Assembly (NCBI GenBank): GCA_964348695.1
Contig: CAYGDI010000002.1
Coordinates: forward strand, 1-64,000
Length of the DNA: 64,000 nt
Source: JACPYF01 sp964348695
Lineage (GTDB): Bacteria; Patescibacteriota; Saccharimonadia; Saccharimonadales; Saccharimonadaceae
Direction: 5' to 3'
Numbering within the stretch: position 1 is the stretch's first letter; each line of letters opens with the position of its first letter. Shown piece by piece: positions 61,054 to 64,000 of the stretch. The notes under the pieces were generated by a model. That model made no database searches and was not told the DNA's origin. It saw nothing but the letters and a program-made list of their open reading frames with translations. A program made the translations under genes and the position numbers.

Positions 61054-63027
61054 TCAATACACACCAAGTTTTTTCTGTATCTCAGCTATGGAATCGCGTA
61101 GTTCAGCTGCTTTTTCAAACTCAAGGTTTGCGCTGGCTAGTTCCATTTGCCCAGTCAACTCTTTGATCAGATGTGGATATTCGTCTTTTGGTATTTTGTT
61201 TAGTTTCAGCGTTGGGCCTTTGTCTTTTTCGGGTATGATGGCACGCAAGCCCTCGCTGATTTCTTTGGCAATACTTTCTGGAGTAATATTATGCTGATTA
61301 TTGTAGTCTTCTTGAATCTTACGCCGGCGATTGGTCTCACTGATCGCTTTTTTCATAGAATCAGTCTCGTGATCGGCGTACATGATGACCTTGCCGTCAA
61401 GATGCCTAGCTGCACGACCAACTGTTTGTATTAAAGCGCTGGCACTACGCAGGAAACCTTCTTTGTCGGCATCAATAATTGCAACTAGGCTGACTTCTGG
61501 TAGATCCAGACCTTCACGCAGCAGGTTAATACCAACCAACACATCAAATTCGCCTAATCGCAGCGCTTTGAGAATATCGCCACGCTCTAATGTGTCGATA
61601 TCGCTATGAATATATGCTACTTTGATGCCCAGTTCCTCGAGGTGGGTCGTCAGATCCTCGGCCATTCGCTTTGTCAGGGTTGTTACTAGCACACGCTGAT
61701 GATGCGCTGTGCGATCACGTATCTCTGCTATTAGATCATCTACCTGTCCTTCGCTAGGACGAACTTCTATCACAGGATCTAGTAGTCCCGTCGGGCGAAT
61801 GACTTGCTGGGCTGGTGGCGGTGAATGTTCTAGCTCGTAGTCGCCTGGCGTTGCTGATACATAGATAACTTGGTTGATATGCGCGTCGAATTCATCAAAA
61901 CGCAGGGGACGGTTATCTAGTGCGCTGGGCATACGAAAGCCATGTTCTACCAAAGTCTCTTTGCGTGAACGATCGCCGTTGTACATACCACGAACTTGCG
62001 GCAAGCTCATGTGGGATTCGTCGACTAGCAACAGCCAATCATCGGGAAAGTAATCTATCAACGTGGCAGGTTGCGCACCTGGCTCGCGATCTGTCAGATA
62101 TCGCGAGTAGTTTTCGATACCTTTGACAAAACCTGTCTCCTCTAACATTTCTATGTCATATTTTGTTCGCTGCGTTAGACGTTGGGCTTCTAGGAATTTA
62201 CCTGCCTTTTCAAAGTATTGCACCTGCTGTTCGAATTCTTTTTTGATACCGACTAGAGCATGCTCTAGTTTTTCTTTTGGTGTGACATAGTGCGAACTCG
62301 GAAAGATATGGACTTCGTTGGGTCTACGCACAATCTCGCCAGTCAGTGGGTTGATCTCGCTGATATTTTCGACTTCGTCACCGAAAAATTCTATACGATA
62401 GGCATTGTCACCACCAGCTGGAAAGACATCGATGATATCGCCACGCTGGCGGAAAGTACCGCGAGAAAAATCAATATCATTTCGTTGGTATTGAATATCG
62501 GTTAGGTGTCGCACGAATTTGTCCAGAGATCGCTTTTCGACTTTTTTAACAACTACAGACATTTGGTTGTAGGCTTCTGGTGAGCCAATGCCGTATATGC
62601 AACTGACACTAGCAACGATGATCACGTCTCGACCCGTTAGTAGTGCCGACGTTGCGGCATGTCGCAGCTTGTCGATCTCTTCATTGATCTTGCTATCTTT
62701 TTCGATGTAGACATCGCGACTGGCGATATAAGCTTCCGGCTGGTAATAGTCAAAGTAGCTGACAAAATAATGAACTTCGTTTTCAGGAAAAAATGATTTG
62801 AACTCACTGTACAGCTGTGCAGCGAGTGTCTTGTTGTGTGCTAGTACCAATGTCGGCGCCTGACGATTGGCAATGATATTTGCCATGGTAAAAGTTTTAC
62901 CACTACCAGTTACACCCAGCAAAGTCTGTTCGCGCTCACCAGATTCTAAACCTTTCACTAACTGAGCAATAGCTGCAGGTTGATCACCAGTTGGCTGATA
63001 GGCTGTCTTGAGCTTAAACTTTGTCAT
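61054..63027 (-). CDS. uvrB: Excinuclease ABC subunit B
   Basis: 657 aa. Walker A G-V-T-G-S-G-K-T, the beta-hairpin region Y-F-V-S-Y-F-D-Y-Y-Q-P-E-A-Y, helicase motifs (D-E-S-H, Q-T-V-G-R-A-A-R) and a C-terminal UVR motif identify UvrB, the damage-verifying helicase of nucleotide excision repair. An extended -10 (TGTTACAAT) ends 6 nt before ATG 63027, so it is probably leaderless. Confidence 0.97.
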   Translation of the reverse strand: MTKFKLKTAYQPTGDQPAAIAQLVKGLESGEREQTLLGVTGSGKTFTMANIIANRQAPTLVLAHNKTLAAQLYSEFKSFFPENEVHYFVSYFDYYQPEAYIASRDVYIEKDSKINEEIDKLRHAATSALLTGRDVIIVASVSCIYGIGSPEAYNQMSVVVKKVEKRSLDKFVRHLTDIQYQRNDIDFSRGTFRQRGDIIDVFPAGGDNAYRIEFFGDEVENISEINPLTGEIVRRPNEVHIFPSSHYVTPKEKLEHALVGIKKEFEQQVQYFEKAGKFLEAQRLTQRTKYDIEMLEETGFVKGIENYSRYLTDREPGAQPATLIDYFPDDWLLLVDESHMSLPQVRGMYNGDRSRKETLVEHGFRMPSALDNRPLRFDEFDAHINQVIYVSATPGDYELEHSPPPAQQVIRPTGLLDPVIEVRPSEGQVDDLIAEIRDRTAHHQRVLVTTLTKRMAEDLTTHLEELGIKVAYIHSDIDTLERGDILKALRLGEFDVLVGINLLREGLDLPEVSLVAIIDADKEGFLRSASALIQTVGRAARHLDGKVIMYADHETDSMKKAISETNRRRKIQEDYNNQHNITPESIAKEISEGLRAIIPEKDKGPTLKLNKIPKDEYPHLIKELTGQMELASANLEFEKAAELRDSIAEIQKKLGVY

Positions 63028-63053
63028 CTTTCTATTGTAACAAGACTAATCAA

Positions 63054-63536
63054 CTACAATTCAAAAGATGGACCTTGACATGTATCTATCATAGTTTGAG
63101 GAAATCCTTGCGTTTCAAGCAAGCCACAATCAACTTCACCATTACCGCCAGTGACACTATTCCATGAGCCGCTAGTTTTTTTCAGGTAAACCACAAAGCC
63201 AGATGCAGTTTCAGCTTCAGACTCAGCACAGCCACCACGATATATACCGAATACATCTTCACTAATTTCTATCGATTCTTCTGCGTATAGGAGTGCTTTT
63301 TCCGACACATCTCTACAAACAACACTAGCAATCAAAGCTTTGTCACTTTTTTCGACTTCGTTCGTTTGCTCTGTTTGTTTAGCTGCTTGCTTCTCTGAGC
63401 TTTGTTGATCTTTGAGATCATTAATATCTTGCTGTGCTTGCCACAATCTCCATCCCATAAAACCAATAATAGATACGAAGACGACCACCAATACTATTTC
63501 TACTGCCCCGAAACCTTTTTGTTTGTTATAGTTCAT
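63054..63536 (-). CDS. Prepilin-like protein
   Basis: 160 aa. K-Q-K-G-F-G-A-V-E-I-V-L-V-V-V is a prepilin leader with cleavage after Gly and Glu at +5, then a hydrophobic helix, a Q/E/K coiled stretch and a small domain with four cysteines. It is probably a minor pilin of the type IV system. GGAGT lies before ATG 63536. Confidence 0.8.
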   Translation of the reverse strand: MNYNKQKGFGAVEIVLVVVFVSIIGFMGWRLWQAQQDINDLKDQQSSEKQAAKQTEQTNEVEKSDKALIASVVCRDVSEKALLYAEESIEISEDVFGIYRGGCAESEAETASGFVVYLKKTSGSWNSVTGGNGEVDCGLLETQGFPQTMIDTCQGPSFEL

Positions 63537-63561
63537 AGTTACTCCTTAATACCATTACGTT

Positions 63562-64000
63562 TTAACCTGCTGAATCTTTTTTTGGTCTTTCCTCGAGCGA
63601 GCGGATCATGTCCTTGAAATCAGCATACTTTTTGTCTAGCTCATCTATCACTCTTTCGACGAGTCTTGCCGGGTCTGTGTCATACAAAATATCTTTGCTA
63701 CCAGGGGTTGGGATCTTGTCAACTAAGGTTGGGATAAAATCTGCCAAACCGCCGCTACCTAGCAAAACTGCGCATAGTTTGTGACTCTCGGTCGCGGTTG
63801 AAAATTCGTGCAAACTACCCATACGCCCGCCAACTGTTATTACTGCGTCAGAACTTCTTACCAGATAAACATCGCGACCGACATAATCCATATTGGTAAA
63901 ATTGATATAGTCAAACTCTTCGACAGGTAAACGATAGGATTTGACGTGTTCTCGAATGCTAGCTGCAGGACTAAAACCTATAGACAAACCGCCGTTTTCT
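63562..64000 (-). CDS. LOG-family (TIGR00725-like) protein, 5' part outside the window
   Basis: The C-terminal ~145 residues are visible; the frame stays open to the window edge, so the start lies beyond 64000. I-T-V-G-G-R-M-G-S-L-H-E-F matches the P-G-G-x-G-T-x-x-E region of LOG/lysine-decarboxylase-like proteins, with Ser in place of Thr. Such proteins include nucleotide phosphoribohydrolases, but this one's substrate is unknown. Confidence 0.75.
   Translation of the reverse strand, partial: ENGGLSIGFSPAASIREHVKSYRLPVEEFDYINFTNMDYVGRDVYLVRSSDAVITVGGRMGSLHEFSTATESHKLCAVLLGSGGLADFIPTLVDKIPTPGSKDILYDTDPARLVERVIDELDKKYADFKDMIRSLEERPKKDSAG

Noticed and set aside
1..64000. Alternative genetic code 25 (TGA as Gly)
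   Set aside because: TGA ends well-defined genes such as the serine recombinase, and conserved glycines use ordinary codons.

Overview
The window looks like a chromosomal segment of a Patescibacteria/CPR bacterium, most likely a Candidatus Saccharibacteria (TM7) relative. The reasons are compact genes with tiny gaps, a gatCAB operon, type IV pilus parts, a short ribosome/repair gene set, and isolated single enzymes of pathways that are otherwise absent here (hisA, purC). TGA is used as an ordinary stop and Trp is TGG, so this is code 11, not the recoded code 25 of Gracilibacteria/Absconditabacteria. The assignment is an inference from gene content; no rRNA is present.

Layout. Positions 1-2921 hold the right end of a mobile element: an inovirus-type (gpII/X-like) replication initiator and a large serine recombinase whose stop codon lies inside a tRNA-Gly gene, followed by a broken second tRNA-Gly. 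2996-9584 holds tRNA-Cys, tRNA-Leu(UAA)-hisA, coaE, a pseudopilin, NDH-2 and a divergent FAD oxidase. 9646-14344 holds purC, a CDF-like transporter, typA, an HD-domain protein and tRNA-Leu(GAG). 17149-23687 is a leftward run: metallo-hydrolase, histidine kinase, response regulator, tyrS, recG and a PLC-like protein. 23810-35664 holds a PBP1-type peptidoglycan synthase, a PIN-TRAM protein, radA, an HExxH protein, clpC under a CIRCE operator, an AAA+ ATPase and nusA. 35765-47189 holds an M1 aminopeptidase, a Y-family polymerase, an RNase HII-YraN fusion, rplS, malic enzyme, PilB and a SpoU methylase. 47195-64000 holds two RCC1-repeat surface proteins, dnaE, three small membrane proteins, gatCAB, uvrB, a pilin-like protein and a partial LOG protein.

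Two expression styles stand out. Many housekeeping genes have a -10 hexamer only 5-9 nt before the start codon, so their mRNAs are probably leaderless. In contrast, at least eight stand-alone cassettes (14378-16017, 16023-16422 on the minus strand, 39965-40487, 42523-43024, 43060-43468, 58509-59100, 59123-59700, 59759-60326) carry a near-consensus promoter, a folded 5' leader that touches or encloses the Shine-Dalgarno, one unknown (often two-TM) protein, and a private terminator. Leaders within a family keep their helices through compensatory changes. A separate gene-free stretch at about 41542-41851 has its own promoter, at least six nested helices and a T-tract, and looks like an unidentified ~310-nt structured RNA. 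These cassettes and this RNA are the best candidates for undescribed biology in the window.
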